Notes: a model not told the origin generated them from the sequence alone. A DNA stretch of 64,000 bases from Akkermansiaceae bacterium (GCA_017798145.1 CP059069.1:1163226-1227225); one strand, 5' to 3'. Shown: positions 8,337 to 16,696, numbered from the stretch's first letter. A program made the numbers and translations.

Positions 8337-8771
8337 TCAGTTTGGCACCCCGTTCTCAATCCTCCAGATCAGCGCCTCCACTTCCCGCGCCCCGATCTCC
8401 GTATCCGCATAATCGAGCGGGTTCTCGTAATTGAAGGCCATCTCCGGACTATTGAGCCAACGGGCGGCTGTTTCCTGATTTCGATGGAAATCCCTGACCG
8501 TCCTGAAAACCCTGGCGTAGCGCACAAGCCGATCCGATTCCGCACGATCCAGGAAACCCGTGTTCTTCCGGCGGTGCAAGGTGGCGCGGGACATCCCCAG
8601 CAACGCGCCCATCTTCTCCTCCGTAACCCCGGGGATTTCCTGCATCGCGTGGAACTCATCGAAAGACAGCCCCTCGCGCACCTTGTTCACCACATAGGCT
8701 GACTCAGGCTCTCGGAGAATGCGGTTCCCTGCAAATTCCCCATCTGCTCCAGCATGCTGATGCCCATCCAT
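8337..8771 (-). CDS. Xre/MbcA/ParS-type antitoxin (DUF2384) of the RES pair
   Basis: A 144-residue antitoxin that precedes the RES toxin gene. The middle has a helix-turn-helix-like region (VTEEKMGALLGMSRATLHRR) and the C-terminus has the DUF2384 toxin-binding signature (ARVFRTVRDF, AARWLNSPEMAFNYENPLDY, EVEALIWRIENG). It should neutralise the toxin and repress its own promoter. ATG at 8771 is taken as start. A TTG at 8816 in the same frame would add 15 basic residues (SQTKRKKAAYRVQK) and cannot be excluded. A dyad overlapping that TTG could be its operator. Confidence 0.85.
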   Translation of the reverse strand: MDGHQHAGADGEFAGNRILREPESAYVVNKVREGLSFDEFHAMQEIPGVTEEKMGALLGMSRATLHRRKNTGFLDRAESDRLVRYARVFRTVRDFHRNQETAARWLNSPEMAFNYENPLDYADTEIGAREVEALIWRIENGVPN

Positions 8772-8808
8772 TTTCTGGACCCGATACGCTGCCTTCTTTC
8801 GTTTCGTT

Positions 8809-8830
8809 TGTGACAAAAATTTGCATCACA
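8809..8830 (-). promoter_or_regulatory. candidate operator of the RES/Xre module
   Basis: On the coding strand TGTGA and TCACA flank a 12-base AT-rich centre (minus strand TGTGATGCAAATTTTTGTCA followed by CA). The outer arms match perfectly and 8 of 11 positions are symmetric overall. It sits 40-60 bases upstream of the antitoxin ATG, a fitting site for autorepression. The spacing does not fit CRP. Confidence 0.35.
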
Positions 8831-8860
8831 TGAGATAAACCAAGCATTTTTGCCAAACAA

Positions 8861-8892
8861 AAAAGCCAGCCGTGTTCCAACGGCTGGCTTTT
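8861..8892 (-). terminator. intrinsic terminator of metK-ahcY
   Basis: AAAAGCCAGCCGT (8861-8873) pairs with ACGGCTGGCTTTT (8880-8892) around a 6-base loop. Read on the minus strand it lies 23 bases after the ahcY stop and ends in a T-run. The T-run on the other side would let it work in both directions. Confidence 0.88.
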
Positions 8893-8915
8893 GGATTCGT
8901 TTCGGATAAAACCGA

Positions 8916-10328
8916 TCAATAACGGTAATGATCCGCCTTGAACGGGCCGTCCGGGGAAAGTCCGATGTAGTCGGCCTGTGCCTGGGTGAGCCGGGTCAGC
9001 TTCGCCCCGATCTTCGCGAGGTGGAGGCGTGCAACCTCTTCGTCGAGATGCTTCGGAAGCACGGTCACCTGTCCGGCCTTGTAGCTATCCCGGTTTTCCC
9101 ACAGGTCGATCTGGGCGAGCGTCTGGTTGGTGAAGCTGTTCGACATCACGAAGGACGGATGGCCCGTTCCGCAGCCGAGGTTCACGAGGCGACCCTCGGC
9201 GAGCATGTAGATGCTGTTGCCGGTCGGGAAGGTGTATTTGTCCACCTGCGGCTTGATGTTGAGACGGGTTACGTCAGGCGCCTTGTTGAGCTTGTCCATC
9301 TGGATCTCGTTGTCGAAGTGGCCGATGTTGCAGACGATGGCCTGGTCTTTCATCTTCGACATGTGATCGAGGGTGATGATGTCCTTGTTGCCGGTGGTGG
9401 TGACGTAGATATCGCCCCAGCCGAGGGTGTCCTCGATGGTGAGGACGCGGAAACCTTCCATCGCCGCCTGGAGGGCGCAGATCGGATCGACCTCGGTGAC
9501 GACGACCTGGGCGCCGGCTCCGCGGAGAGCCTGGGCGCAGCCTTTGCCGACATCGCCGTAGCCGAGCACGACCCCGACCTTTCCGGAGATCATCACGTCG
9601 GTGGCGCGCTTGATGCCATCAAGCAGGGATTCGCGGCAGCCATATAGGTTGTCGAACTTCGATTTGGTGACGGAGTCATTGACGTTGATCGCAGGGACAA
9701 GGAGGGTGCCCGCCTTGGCCATCTGATAGAGGCGGTGAACGCCGGTGGTGGTCTCTTCGGAAACGCCTTTCCAGTCTTTGACGATGGTGTGGAAAATACC
9801 GGGCTGCCTGACCTTGATGTCGGCAAGCAGATCCTTGATGACCTGCTCCTCCTCGCTCTCGCCGGGGCTTTCGTGCCAGGTGGAGCCGTTTTCCATTTCG
9901 TAGCCCTTGTGGATCAGCAGGGTCGCGTCGCCACCATCATCGACGATGAGCTGCGGGCCGAGGCCGTCCTTGTTGACGAGCGCCTGCCAGGTGCACCACC
10001 AATATTCCTCAAGTGTCTCGCCTTTCCATGCGAAGACCGGGATCTCGCGGGCTGCCATCGCGGCGGCGGCGTGGTCTTGCGTCGAGAAGATGTTGCATGA
10101 GACCCAGCGCACATCTGCGCCGAGATCCGCAAGCGTCTCGATGAGCACCGCGGTCTGGATGGTCATGTGCAGGGAGCCCATGATGCGGACGCCCTGGAGC
10201 GGCTTGGTCTTGCCGTATTTCTCGCGGGTCGCCATCAGGCCGGGCATCTCGTGCTCGGCGATGTCGATTTCCTTGCGGCCGAAATCGGCGAGGCCGATGT
10301 CCCTTACTTTGTAGTCTGTGAAGCTCAT
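8916..10328 (-). CDS. ahcY: adenosylhomocysteinase
   Basis: S-adenosylhomocysteine hydrolase splits SAH into adenosine and homocysteine and so relieves product inhibition of methyltransferases. The 470 residues include the substrate motifs ([34 protein letters not shown]), the NAD-binding glycine loop [15 protein letters not shown] and the conserved C-terminal end FKADHYRY. It also has the extra segment of long-form bacterial enzymes ([20 protein letters not shown]). It lies 43 bases downstream of metK on the same strand, with CTGAACA-type heptamers in the spacer instead of a Shine-Dalgarno sequence, and shares metK's terminator. Confidence 0.97.
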   Translation of the reverse strand: MSFTDYKVRDIGLADFGRKEIDIAEHEMPGLMATREKYGKTKPLQGVRIMGSLHMTIQTAVLIETLADLGADVRWVSCNIFSTQDHAAAAMAAREIPVFAWKGETLEEYWWCTWQALVNKDGLGPQLIVDDGGDATLLIHKGYEMENGSTWHESPGESEEEQVIKDLLADIKVRQPGIFHTIVKDWKGVSEETTTGVHRLYQMAKAGTLLVPAINVNDSVTKSKFDNLYGCRESLLDGIKRATDVMISGKVGVVLGYGDVGKGCAQALRGAGAQVVVTEVDPICALQAAMEGFRVLTIEDTLGWGDIYVTTTGNKDIITLDHMSKMKDQAIVCNIGHFDNEIQMDKLNKAPDVTRLNIKPQVDKYTFPTGNSIYMLAEGRLVNLGCGTGHPSFVMSNSFTNQTLAQIDLWENRDSYKAGQVTVLPKHLDEEVARLHLAKIGAKLTRLTQAQADYIGLSPDGPFKADHYRY

Positions 10329-10339
10329 AAAATATTTCT

Positions 10340-10366
10340 AGTGTTCAGTTGTCGGTGTTCAGTGTG
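10340..10366 (-). repeat. heptamer repeat (CTGAACA) in the metK-ahcY spacer
   Basis: Read towards ahcY, the spacer contains CTGAACA-CCGACAA-CTGAACA-CT. This is two exact heptamers flanking one degenerate copy in the same phase. The same heptamer precedes tsf. Confidence 0.65.
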
Positions 10367-10371
10367 ATTGC

Positions 10372-11586
10372 TCAGGCGATTGCCTTCTTGAGGGCGGAGG
10401 CCTTGTCGGTCTTCTCCCATGTGATGTCGGAATCCTCCTTGCCGAAGTGGCCGTAGTTGGTGGTCTTCGAGTAGATGGGGCGGAGCAGGTTGAGCTGCTT
10501 GACGATGTCCGCGGGATTGAAGGAGAAAACCTTGAGCACGGCGCCGAGGATCTTCGCGTCATCGACGGTGCCGGTGCCGAAGGTGTCGATGTGGACGCTG
10601 ACCGGTTCGGGATGGCCGATCGCATAGGCGAACTGCACCTCGCACTTCTCTGCGAGACCGGCTGCGACGACATTTTTCGCGACCCAACGGCCCATGTAGG
10701 CGGCGGAGCGGTCGACCTTCGAGGGATCCTTTCCGGAGAAGGCGCCGCCGCCGTGGCGGCCGCTGCCTCCGTAGGTATCGACGATGATCTTGCGCCCGGT
10801 CAGGCCGCTGTCGCCCTGGGGCCCGCCGATGACGAACTTGCCGGTGGGATTGATGAGAAACTCGGTTTTCGAGGTGAGCATTTCCTTCGGGAGCACTTTC
10901 TTGATGACCTGCTCGATGCAGAATTTCTCGATCTCCGCGTGGGTCACATCCGCGGTGTGCTGGGTGGAGATGACAACATTGACGATGCGGGTCGGCTTGC
11001 CATCGACGTATTCGACGGAGACCTGCGTCTTGGCATCCGGGCGCAGCCAAGGTGCGAGCTTGCCGGCCTTGCGGATGCGGGTCATCTCACGGCCGAGGCG
11101 GTGCGCGAACATGATCGGCGCAGGCATCAGCTCAGGGGTCTCGTTGCAGGCGTAGCCGAACATGATGCCCTGGTCGCCGGCTCCCTGCTTGGCGGTTTTC
11201 TTACCTTCCGCCGCCTTTGCGTCAACGCCTTGTGCGATGTCCGGGCTCTGGATGGTGAGATAGTTGTTGATGAAAAGAGTGTCGGCGTGGAAGACATCGT
11301 CGCTGTTCGTGTAGCCGATGCCGCGGACTGCATCACGGATCACCTTGCCGATGTTGATCACTTCGTCGATCGGCTTGGTCGTGCCTTTCTTCTTGTCCTG
11401 GAGTTTCGGGATCGTGATCTCACCGCCGACGACGACGATGTTGCTTTTCACGAAGGTCTCGCAGGCAACGCGACTCTTTGGATCGATGGCCAGGCAGGCG
11501 TCGAGGATGGCATCGGAGATGGTGTCCGAAACCTTGTCCGGGTGGCCTTCGCCGACGGATTCTGAGGAGAATATGTAGGTGCTCAT
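10372..11586 (-). CDS. metK: S-adenosylmethionine synthetase
   Basis: Methionine adenosyltransferase makes SAM from methionine and ATP. The start [20 protein letters not shown] at 11586 matches the conserved MetK N-terminus; the in-frame extension to 11643 does not belong to the family. Other motifs include [20 protein letters not shown] (the methionine adenosyltransferase signature), [15 protein letters not shown] and the metal/phosphate loop region. With 404 residues it has standard length. It is the first gene of a metK-ahcY operon and starts 57 bases from the divergent ArsR-methyltransferase gene, which is probably its regulator. Confidence 0.97.
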   Translation of the reverse strand: MSTYIFSSESVGEGHPDKVSDTISDAILDACLAIDPKSRVACETFVKSNIVVVGGEITIPKLQDKKKGTTKPIDEVINIGKVIRDAVRGIGYTNSDDVFHADTLFINNYLTIQSPDIAQGVDAKAAEGKKTAKQGAGDQGIMFGYACNETPELMPAPIMFAHRLGREMTRIRKAGKLAPWLRPDAKTQVSVEYVDGKPTRIVNVVISTQHTADVTHAEIEKFCIEQVIKKVLPKEMLTSKTEFLINPTGKFVIGGPQGDSGLTGRKIIVDTYGGSGRHGGGAFSGKDPSKVDRSAAYMGRWVAKNVVAAGLAEKCEVQFAYAIGHPEPVSVHIDTFGTGTVDDAKILGAVLKVFSFNPADIVKQLNLLRPIYSKTTNYGHFGKEDSDITWEKTDKASALKKAIA

Positions 11587-11643
11587 GTGTTTTTCAATTT
11601 TCGTATCGTCAAATCGCGATGCGTTGATGTAAACTTTACCCAC
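11587..11643. promoter_or_regulatory. divergent control region between metK and arsR-methyltransferase
   Basis: Only 57 bases separate the two start codons, so promoters and operator must overlap. CGTCAA (11607-11612) and TTGATG (11624-11629) form an imperfect inverted repeat (TCAA-N11-TTGA) around the self-complementary core ATCGCGAT. This is a plausible ArsR-family binding site. No Shine-Dalgarno sequence is visible on either side. SAM and SAH riboswitches are excluded by the short length. Confidence 0.45.
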
Positions 11644-12558
11644 ATGGAGTCAATCATCAAATCCCTGAAATTGGTTTCCGATCCCACAAGGCTCCGCATC
11701 CTGTCGCTGCTCCTCCAGGACGCGCTGACCGTGGCCGAGCTTCAGGAAATCATGGGGATGGGGCAGAGCCGCATTTCCACCCAGCTCTCCCAGCTCAAGG
11801 CCGCTGGGCTGGTGAACGATGAACGAAGCGGGAAAAACAACGTCTATTCCGCCGACATACCCGATGCCCTGCTGCCGATCACGCTCCGAGCGGCGGGGGA
11901 GATCCCGGAGCTTGGAGCGGACAACACCGCCCTGCGCCACATCCTCTCCAAGCGCAAGGACTACGCCCGCGCCTACTTCGATGAGCTGGCAGGCCGTTTC
12001 GGGAAAGACTACGTGCCGGGCCGCTCCTGGAAAGCCCTCGCCGAAGCGCTCATCAAGGTTCTCAATTACCGCCGCGTGGCCGATCTCGGCGCAGGCGAGG
12101 GCACGCTCTCGCAGCTCCTCGCGCAGCGTGCCGAAAAGGTGATCGCCATCGACCTATCCCCGAAAATGGTGGATTACGCCCAGAAACTGGCCGTCGCAAA
12201 CGGGCTCACCAACCTCGAATTCCGCATCGGTGACATCGAAGAGCCACCCATCGACGCCGAATCAATCGACCTCGCCATCCTCAGCCAGGCGCTCCATCAC
12301 GCGGAGAACCCGCAGCGTGCCATCGACTCGGCGTTCCGCATCCTCCGGCCCGGCGGCAGGCTGATCATCCTCGATCTGCTGCAGCACAATTTTCCCGAAG
12401 CGCGCGAGCTCTACGCAGACCGCTGGCTCGGGTTTTCCGAGAGCCATATCCACTCCATGATGCAGAAATCCGGCTTCCAGGGGATCGAAACGCTCATCGC
12501 CGACAAGGAGGAGACCGCACCAAAATTCCAGACATTGCTGGCGCTCGCATCGAGGTGA
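11644..12558 (+). CDS. ArsR-family regulator fused to a SAM-dependent methyltransferase
   Basis: A 304-residue fusion. Residues 1-85 are a winged helix of the ArsR type ([30 protein letters not shown]). No obvious ArsR metal-binding CxC motif is present. Residues 110-300 are a class I methyltransferase with the SAM-binding loop [15 protein letters not shown] (146-160) and post-motifs [28 protein letters not shown] and [13 protein letters not shown]. It is divergent from metK-ahcY. In Proteobacteria the ArsR-family protein SahR controls SAM-cycle genes in response to SAH. By analogy this fusion probably senses SAH or SAM through its methyltransferase fold and represses metK-ahcY. That role is inferred from context. 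The start at 11644 begins exactly at the HTH domain. Confidence 0.88.
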   Translation: MESIIKSLKLVSDPTRLRILSLLLQDALTVAELQEIMGMGQSRISTQLSQLKAAGLVNDERSGKNNVYSADIPDALLPITLRAAGEIPELGADNTALRHILSKRKDYARAYFDELAGRFGKDYVPGRSWKALAEALIKVLNYRRVADLGAGEGTLSQLLAQRAEKVIAIDLSPKMVDYAQKLAVANGLTNLEFRIGDIEEPPIDAESIDLAILSQALHHAENPQRAIDSAFRILRPGGRLIILDLLQHNFPEARELYADRWLGFSESHIHSMMQKSGFQGIETLIADKEETAPKFQTLLALASR

Positions 12559-12702
12559 TGCACGCAAAGACCCCTCACCCCACGCGTCCGTCATTCTCCC
12601 CCCGGATCATGACAGCGCTGCGCGGAATGAGAGGCGGCAGCCAGTCTGTTCATGGTGGTCGGTTCCGCAAGATGCTTTTGGAAAGTGAAACGCACGTATT
12701 TT

Positions 12703-12714
12703 TGTATGCATACA
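12703..12714. promoter_or_regulatory. perfect 12-bp palindrome, possible operator
   Basis: TGTATGCATACA is fully self-complementary and lies in an AT-rich part of the leader, about 145 bases before the protease start. The binding protein is unknown. Confidence 0.3.
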
Positions 12715-12788
12715 TTACCCATTCATTTCCAACATGTTATGAAAATATCTAACATCACACAATCCCACGATTAACGGAAGCGGACATT

Positions 12789-12810
12789 CCGGGAATTCAC
12801 AACATCCCGG
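12789..12810. promoter_or_regulatory. inverted repeat CCGGGA-N10-TCCCGG
   Basis: A 6-bp perfect inverted repeat with a 10-base spacer about 50 bases before the protease start. It could be an operator or a small hairpin in the leader. No T-run follows, so it is not a standard terminator. Confidence 0.3.
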
Positions 12811-12859
12811 ACACTTCTCCTTTGCCATTTCGAACGGCGCGGATAGCTTCAGCCCCGAC

Positions 12860-14323
12860 ATGAACCGCTACGCATACGCCCTGGCCATTACGATCAGCCT
12901 GTTTCTAACAGCCAACGTCCGGGGGCAGGGTGGCTCGTCCGGCCTCTACCGCTCCGTCCTCCGGATCGAGGTGGCAACACAGACACCGGACTACCAGACT
13001 CCATGGAATTCGGGGCGTTTCGGCGGGGGCATAGGCACCGGCTTCCTGATCGGGAAAAACCAGATCATGACCAACGCGCACGTCGTCTCAAATCACCAGC
13101 GCATCCTCGTGACGATTCACGGCTCACCGGAAAAATACCCGGCCAAGGTGGATTTCATCGCGCACGACTGTGACCTTGCGATCATCTCGCTGGAGGATTT
13201 CTCGGACTTTGAGGATTTTCCCATTTTTTCCCTCGGAGAAGTGCCCGTGCTGGAGTCCCAGGTCACGGTCATCGGCTATCCCGTCGGTGGCGAGCGCATC
13301 TCCGTCACCAAGGGAATTGTCTCCCGGATCGACTTCCAGCCCTATTCCCACAGCCGCTCGGACTCCCACCTTGTTGTCCAGATCGACGCGGCGATCAACC
13401 CCGGCAACTCCGGCGGCCCAGTGCTGCAGGATGGGAAAGTCGTGGGAGTGGCGTTCCAAGGGCTGCGGCAGGCGGACAACACCGGCTACATCATACCCAC
13501 GCCCGTGGTGAAACGTTTCCTGAAGGACATCGCGGACGGCAGATACGACCATTACGCGGATCTTGGCCTGAGCACCTTCCCCCTGCACAACCCGGCGATG
13601 CGCAAAGCCCTCGGCCTGCCCAACAGCGGCGAAGGCGTCCTGGTCACCAACGTGGTGCCCACCAGCACAGTGGACGGCATCATGGAAACGGGTGACATCC
13701 TCATTTCGCTCGATGGCAAGACCGTGGACAGCGATGGGAAAGTCCTCTTCGATGGCGAGAAAGTGGATCTCAACGAGATCGTCGAGCGGAAATTCAGCGG
13801 AGACAAGCTCGCCGTCCGCTTCCGCCGCGATGGCGGCTGGAACGACGTGGAGATTACGCTCAAGCCCCTTCCGCCATCCAGGATGTATTCCATCCAGTAT
13901 GAGAAAAAACCCCGCTACGTCGTCTTTGCAGGGCTTGTGTTCCAGCCACTGGATACGAACCTCTTCGCCACCTCGAAGTTCACGGACATCACCGTCCGGC
14001 GCCTCTACTCGGACTATGTTTCCAAAGGGATATTCCAGGAAAAGAAAGACATCGTCATGCTCACCCAGATCCAGCCGGATCCCGTCACCTCGCAGGTCGA
14101 TGATTTCAGCGGGCTGGCCGTGGACAAGATCGATGGCGTGGCCGTGCGCGATCTCAGCCACGCCCACGGGCTGCTGTATGCGGAGAAGCCCCCGGAATTC
14201 CATGTCATCGAGCTCTATGGTGCGCGCCGGCCACTCATCATTCCCTCCGCAAAGGTAGCCGAGGCGAATCTCCGTGTGCAGGAAAACTACGGCATCAGCA
14301 AGCTCTACAACCTGGAGGACTGA
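12860..14323 (+). CDS. Deg/HtrA-type secreted serine protease with PDZ domain
   Basis: A 487-residue periplasmic or secreted trypsin-fold protease. Residues 1-22 are a signal peptide (ending TANVRGQ). The catalytic triad is visible: His74 in TNAHVVS, Asp105 in HDCDLAIIS and Ser184 in NPGNSGGPV. A PDZ domain follows at about 235-340 (GVLVTNVVPTSTVDGIMETG, then DILISLDG). The remaining C-terminal region of about 150 residues contains a second PDZ-like stretch (DDFSGLAVDKIDGVAVRDLS). The layout resembles plant Deg2/Deg9-like proteases more than E. coli DegP. Likely role is quality control of envelope proteins. The 300-base upstream region has two inverted repeats. Confidence 0.9.
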   Translation: MNRYAYALAITISLFLTANVRGQGGSSGLYRSVLRIEVATQTPDYQTPWNSGRFGGGIGTGFLIGKNQIMTNAHVVSNHQRILVTIHGSPEKYPAKVDFIAHDCDLAIISLEDFSDFEDFPIFSLGEVPVLESQVTVIGYPVGGERISVTKGIVSRIDFQPYSHSRSDSHLVVQIDAAINPGNSGGPVLQDGKVVGVAFQGLRQADNTGYIIPTPVVKRFLKDIADGRYDHYADLGLSTFPLHNPAMRKALGLPNSGEGVLVTNVVPTSTVDGIMETGDILISLDGKTVDSDGKVLFDGEKVDLNEIVERKFSGDKLAVRFRRDGGWNDVEITLKPLPPSRMYSIQYEKKPRYVVFAGLVFQPLDTNLFATSKFTDITVRRLYSDYVSKGIFQEKKDIVMLTQIQPDPVTSQVDDFSGLAVDKIDGVAVRDLSHAHGLLYAEKPPEFHVIELYGARRPLIIPSAKVAEANLRVQENYGISKLYNLED

Positions 14324-14374
14324 CACAATCGGCGGGAGCCTTTTGTTCGAAGAATTCCAGAACCCACCGACAAC

Positions 14375-14794
14375 GTGCCGCTCGTAGCCATCGCCCTAGG
14401 CTCCAACCTCGGTGACCGTGAGGCGAACATCGCCGCGGCCATATCCAGCCTCCGCAGCCTGGCCTGTCCGGAGCGGCCATTTCTGGTGGCATCCATCCAC
14501 GACACGGAGCCGGATGGCTGCCCGGCCGGCTCCCCGCGATTCCTCAACACCGCCGTTGCCTTCGATTACTCCGGCGGGGATCCCCTGGAGCTCCTGGCCC
14601 GGACACAGGCCATCGAAAGGGAATTGGGGCGCGAGCCTTCGCCAGTGCGCAACGCCCCGCGCGTGATCGACATCGACATTCTCACCTTCGGCGGCATGAC
14701 CCTGGATCACCCCGCGCTCACTCTCCCCCACCCGCGCATCGCCGAACGAACTTTCGTGCATCTGCCGCTGCGGGAAATCGTGCCGGACTCCTGA
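14375..14794 (+). CDS. folK: 2-amino-4-hydroxy-6-hydroxymethyldihydropteridine diphosphokinase
   Basis: HPPK transfers pyrophosphate from ATP to hydroxymethyl-dihydropterin in folate synthesis. The 139-residue protein starts with GTG and the typical VAIALGSNLGDREANI. The mid-section has FLNTAVAF and the signature RNAPRVIDIDILTFGG (family: RxxPRxxDxDIL), whose two Asp residues bind magnesium. The pattern LPHPRIAERTFVHLPLREI near the end also matches. It is a single-domain HPPK, slightly shorter than E. coli FolK (159). It is followed by an SDR gene and a flavin reductase-like gene in the same direction. Confidence 0.93.
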   Translation: MPLVAIALGSNLGDREANIAAAISSLRSLACPERPFLVASIHDTEPDGCPAGSPRFLNTAVAFDYSGGDPLELLARTQAIERELGREPSPVRNAPRVIDIDILTFGGMTLDHPALTLPHPRIAERTFVHLPLREIVPDS

Positions 14795-14841
14795 TCGTCA
14801 ATTCGCGCTTGCGCGGCCATGATCCCACCCCACCTTCCGCC

Positions 14842-15537
14842 ATGACGAAAAACACATTGCTGTTAGGCGGGAATTCCGGGATCGGCCTGGCCACCGCAAA
14901 GCTCCTGCTAAGCACCGGCCATTCCCTCACCGCCGCCTCGCGCTCATCCGGGCAACTCACCGAACTCGGCATCCACGTCCAACCCTTCGATGCGGAAAAC
15001 CCCTCCCCCATCGAACTCCCCGAAACGCTCGACGGGCTGATCTACTTCCCCGGCACGATCAACCTCAAGCCGTTCCACCGCCTGACAGCCGAGGATTTCC
15101 TCCGCGATTTCCAGGTCAACTGCCTCGGAGCGGTAGCCGCCATCCAGCAAGCCCTCCCCGCCCTGAAAAAATCCCCCGCCGCATCCATCGTGCTTTTCTC
15201 AACCGTTGCCGTCGCACAGGGCATGGCTTTCCACGCCTCCATCGCCGCCGCCAAGGCAGCCGTCGAGGGGCTCGGGAGATCGCTCGCCGCGGAGCTGGCA
15301 CCTAAGATCCGCGTGAACGTGATCGCTCCCTCCCTCACCGACACCCCGCTTGCCTCCACGCTCCTTGGAAACGATGCGAAGATGGAGGCCGCCGAAAAGC
15401 GCCACCCGCTGCAAGCCGTCGGGAACCCCAAGGATGTCGCCCGCCTCGCCGCATTCCTGCTCTCCGACGAATCCGCCTTCATCACCGGCCAGATCCTCCG
15501 CCCCGATGGCGGCCTGTCCTCCATACGCACCTTCTGA
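14842..15537 (+). CDS. short-chain dehydrogenase/reductase family protein lacking the catalytic Tyr
   Basis: A 231-residue Rossmann-fold SDR protein. The cofactor loop is GGNSGIGLA (9-17), the structural Asn is N93 (QVNCLG) and the catalytic-type Ser is S120 (VLFSTVAV). At the YxxxK site the protein reads HASIAAAKAAVEG, so Tyr is replaced by Ile134 while Lys138 remains. The C-terminal ITGQILRPDGG block is standard. The start at 14842 (MTKNTLLLGG) fits the fold; the ATG at 14809 adds 11 polar residues. Without the Tyr, ordinary dehydrogenase chemistry is doubtful, and it may use another acid or have a binding role. It lies between folK and a flavin reductase-like gene, so a pterin- or flavin-linked substrate is possible but unproven. 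Confidence 0.8.
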   Translation: MTKNTLLLGGNSGIGLATAKLLLSTGHSLTAASRSSGQLTELGIHVQPFDAENPSPIELPETLDGLIYFPGTINLKPFHRLTAEDFLRDFQVNCLGAVAAIQQALPALKKSPAASIVLFSTVAVAQGMAFHASIAAAKAAVEGLGRSLAAELAPKIRVNVIAPSLTDTPLASTLLGNDAKMEAAEKRHPLQAVGNPKDVARLAAFLLSDESAFITGQILRPDGGLSSIRTF

Positions 15538-15544
15538 TCCCAGG

Positions 15545-16171
15545 ATGAAAACCATCACGAGCGCCGACATCGATGCCATGGACAAGCTCGCGCGCGTCCA
15601 ATTCGCCAACTCCCTTCCCGGCCCGAAACCCATCTCGTTGATCGGCTCCATCTGTGCCGACGGGCGGACCAACCTCGCGCCTTATTCCACCGTCACCCAC
15701 CTCGGATCGAACCCCGCCCTCATTGGCCTGGTATCGCGCCCGGATCTTGTGGAAAGGCATACGCTATCCAACATCCTCGCCACGAAATCCTACACCATCA
15801 ACCACGTCCACGCGGACATCCTCGGCAAGGCGCACGCCTGCTCCGCCCGCTATCCGCGCGATGTCTCGGAGTTCCACGCCACCGGCCTGACAGCCCATTT
15901 CGAGCAAGACATCGCAGCACCATTCGTCTCGGAGTCGCGGCTTCGCTATGCCCTGGAGCTTGTCGGCACGGTTCCCATCGAGGCGAACGGAACCGTCCTC
16001 ATCATCGGGAAAGTCCTCCTCGTCCAGCTTCCGGAAAACACCCTCGGCGAAGACGGCTCCATCGATCTCACCTGCCTCGGATCGCTCGCATCCACCGCGC
16101 TCGACACCTATTTCCAGCTCACCTCGCCCACTCGGCTACCATATGCCAAGGCCAAGCCGGGCGACGCCTGA
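15545..16171 (+). CDS. flavin reductase-like protein (FMN-binding split barrel)
   Basis: A 208-residue protein of the DIM6/NTAB flavoprotein group. Telling features are PKPISLIGSICADGRTNLAP, then YSTVTHLGSNPALIG near the N-terminus and YTINHVHADILGKAHACSAR, the FMN-binding split-barrel pattern. It starts 8 bases after the SDR stop, so the two are almost certainly co-transcribed. It probably binds FMN, either as an NAD(P)H-dependent flavin reductase or as a flavin-using oxidoreductase. The substrate is not known. Confidence 0.85.
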   Translation: MKTITSADIDAMDKLARVQFANSLPGPKPISLIGSICADGRTNLAPYSTVTHLGSNPALIGLVSRPDLVERHTLSNILATKSYTINHVHADILGKAHACSARYPRDVSEFHATGLTAHFEQDIAAPFVSESRLRYALELVGTVPIEANGTVLIIGKVLLVQLPENTLGEDGSIDLTCLGSLASTALDTYFQLTSPTRLPYAKAKPGDA

Positions 16172-16189
16172 AATCAGAAGAGCCGGCCC

Positions 16190-16696
16190 TCACTCAGCGG
16201 TCTTGCCCGTTTCCACAGGCAGCCCTGCCTCCCTCCAGGTGTCGATGCCCGCACCGAAAACCAGGATGTCGTAATCGCGGCGCGCCAATTTTTTCGCTAC
16301 GTTGCGTGCTTCCGGACAGCCGCTGTTGAAGCAATACAAGACGACCTTCTTGCCATCGTTCAGGGCTCGCTGGATCTCGAGGTCGCGTTTCTGCACCTGG
16401 GCATCATACTCGGTGTAAGGCCAGTTCACCGCCCCGGGGATGTGATCCTTGGCATAGAAGTATGCGACGCGGACATCGTAGACCAGGGCGGCGCCGGCTT
16501 GCTGGAGCGCGAAAAACTCGTCAAGGGCAATTCCCCTCGAGCTGCCGAGCTTGCGGTTCGTCGGCGGCATTTTCACCGGCTTGGCCTTAGGCTCGCCAAC
16601 CGACGTCGGCGGAGCCGGCGCAACTTCCGAGCACGAAACGGAGGCCGCGCAAACCGCAGCGAGCAAAAAATTCACCCTTGGAATCCAAAGGCTCAC
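16190..16696 (-). CDS. rhodanese-domain lipoprotein
   Basis: A 168-residue exported protein with one rhodanese domain. The start is a GTG at 16696 that overlaps the sodN stop (GTGA), giving VSLWIPRVNFLLAAVCAASV, then SCSEVAP, a hydrophobic leader with a possible lipobox at SVSC. The domain spans about 65-165: ALVYDVRVAYFYAKDHIPGA and the active-site loop VVLYCFNSGCPEARNVAKKL, with Cys where sulfurtransferases carry the persulfide. A much longer frame up to 16780 would run into sodN and lacks a sensible N-terminus. Coupling to a nickel superoxide dismutase suggests envelope redox or thiol work, perhaps repair of the nickel-ligating cysteines. That link is inference. Confidence 0.82.
   Translation of the reverse strand: MSLWIPRVNFLLAAVCAASVSCSEVAPAPPTSVGEPKAKPVKMPPTNRKLGSSRGIALDEFFALQQAGAALVYDVRVAYFYAKDHIPGAVNWPYTEYDAQVQKRDLEIQRALNDGKKVVLYCFNSGCPEARNVAKKLARRDYDILVFGAGIDTWREAGLPVETGKTAE

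Larger units (their letters stand above)
12559..12859. other. 301-base intergenic region, AT-richer, no gene seen
   Basis: I find no convincing coding frame or RNA gene here. The part from about 12690 to 12775 is much richer in A and T than the surroundings and contains a perfect 12-bp palindrome. A second inverted repeat follows at 12789-12810. Together they suggest control of the Deg-type protease gene that starts at 12860. Confidence 0.5.

Noticed and set aside
8809-8830. CRP/FNR-type site (TGTGA and TCACA arms)
   Set aside because: The arms are 12 bases apart rather than 6, so the CRP geometry does not fit. It is kept only as a possible antitoxin operator.
10329-10371. SAH or SAM riboswitch before ahcY
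   Set aside because: The spacer is only 43 bases and consists of heptamer repeats with no riboswitch-like stems. The space upstream of metK is also too short.
10447-11565. A 372-residue plus-strand frame inside metK
   Set aside because: metK on the other strand is certain from its motifs. The plus frame is a shadow rich in Asp, Val, Gly and Ala.
13124-14326. A 400-residue minus-strand frame over the Deg protease
   Set aside because: The plus-strand protease has signal peptide, triad and PDZ. The minus frame is unrelated shadow sequence.
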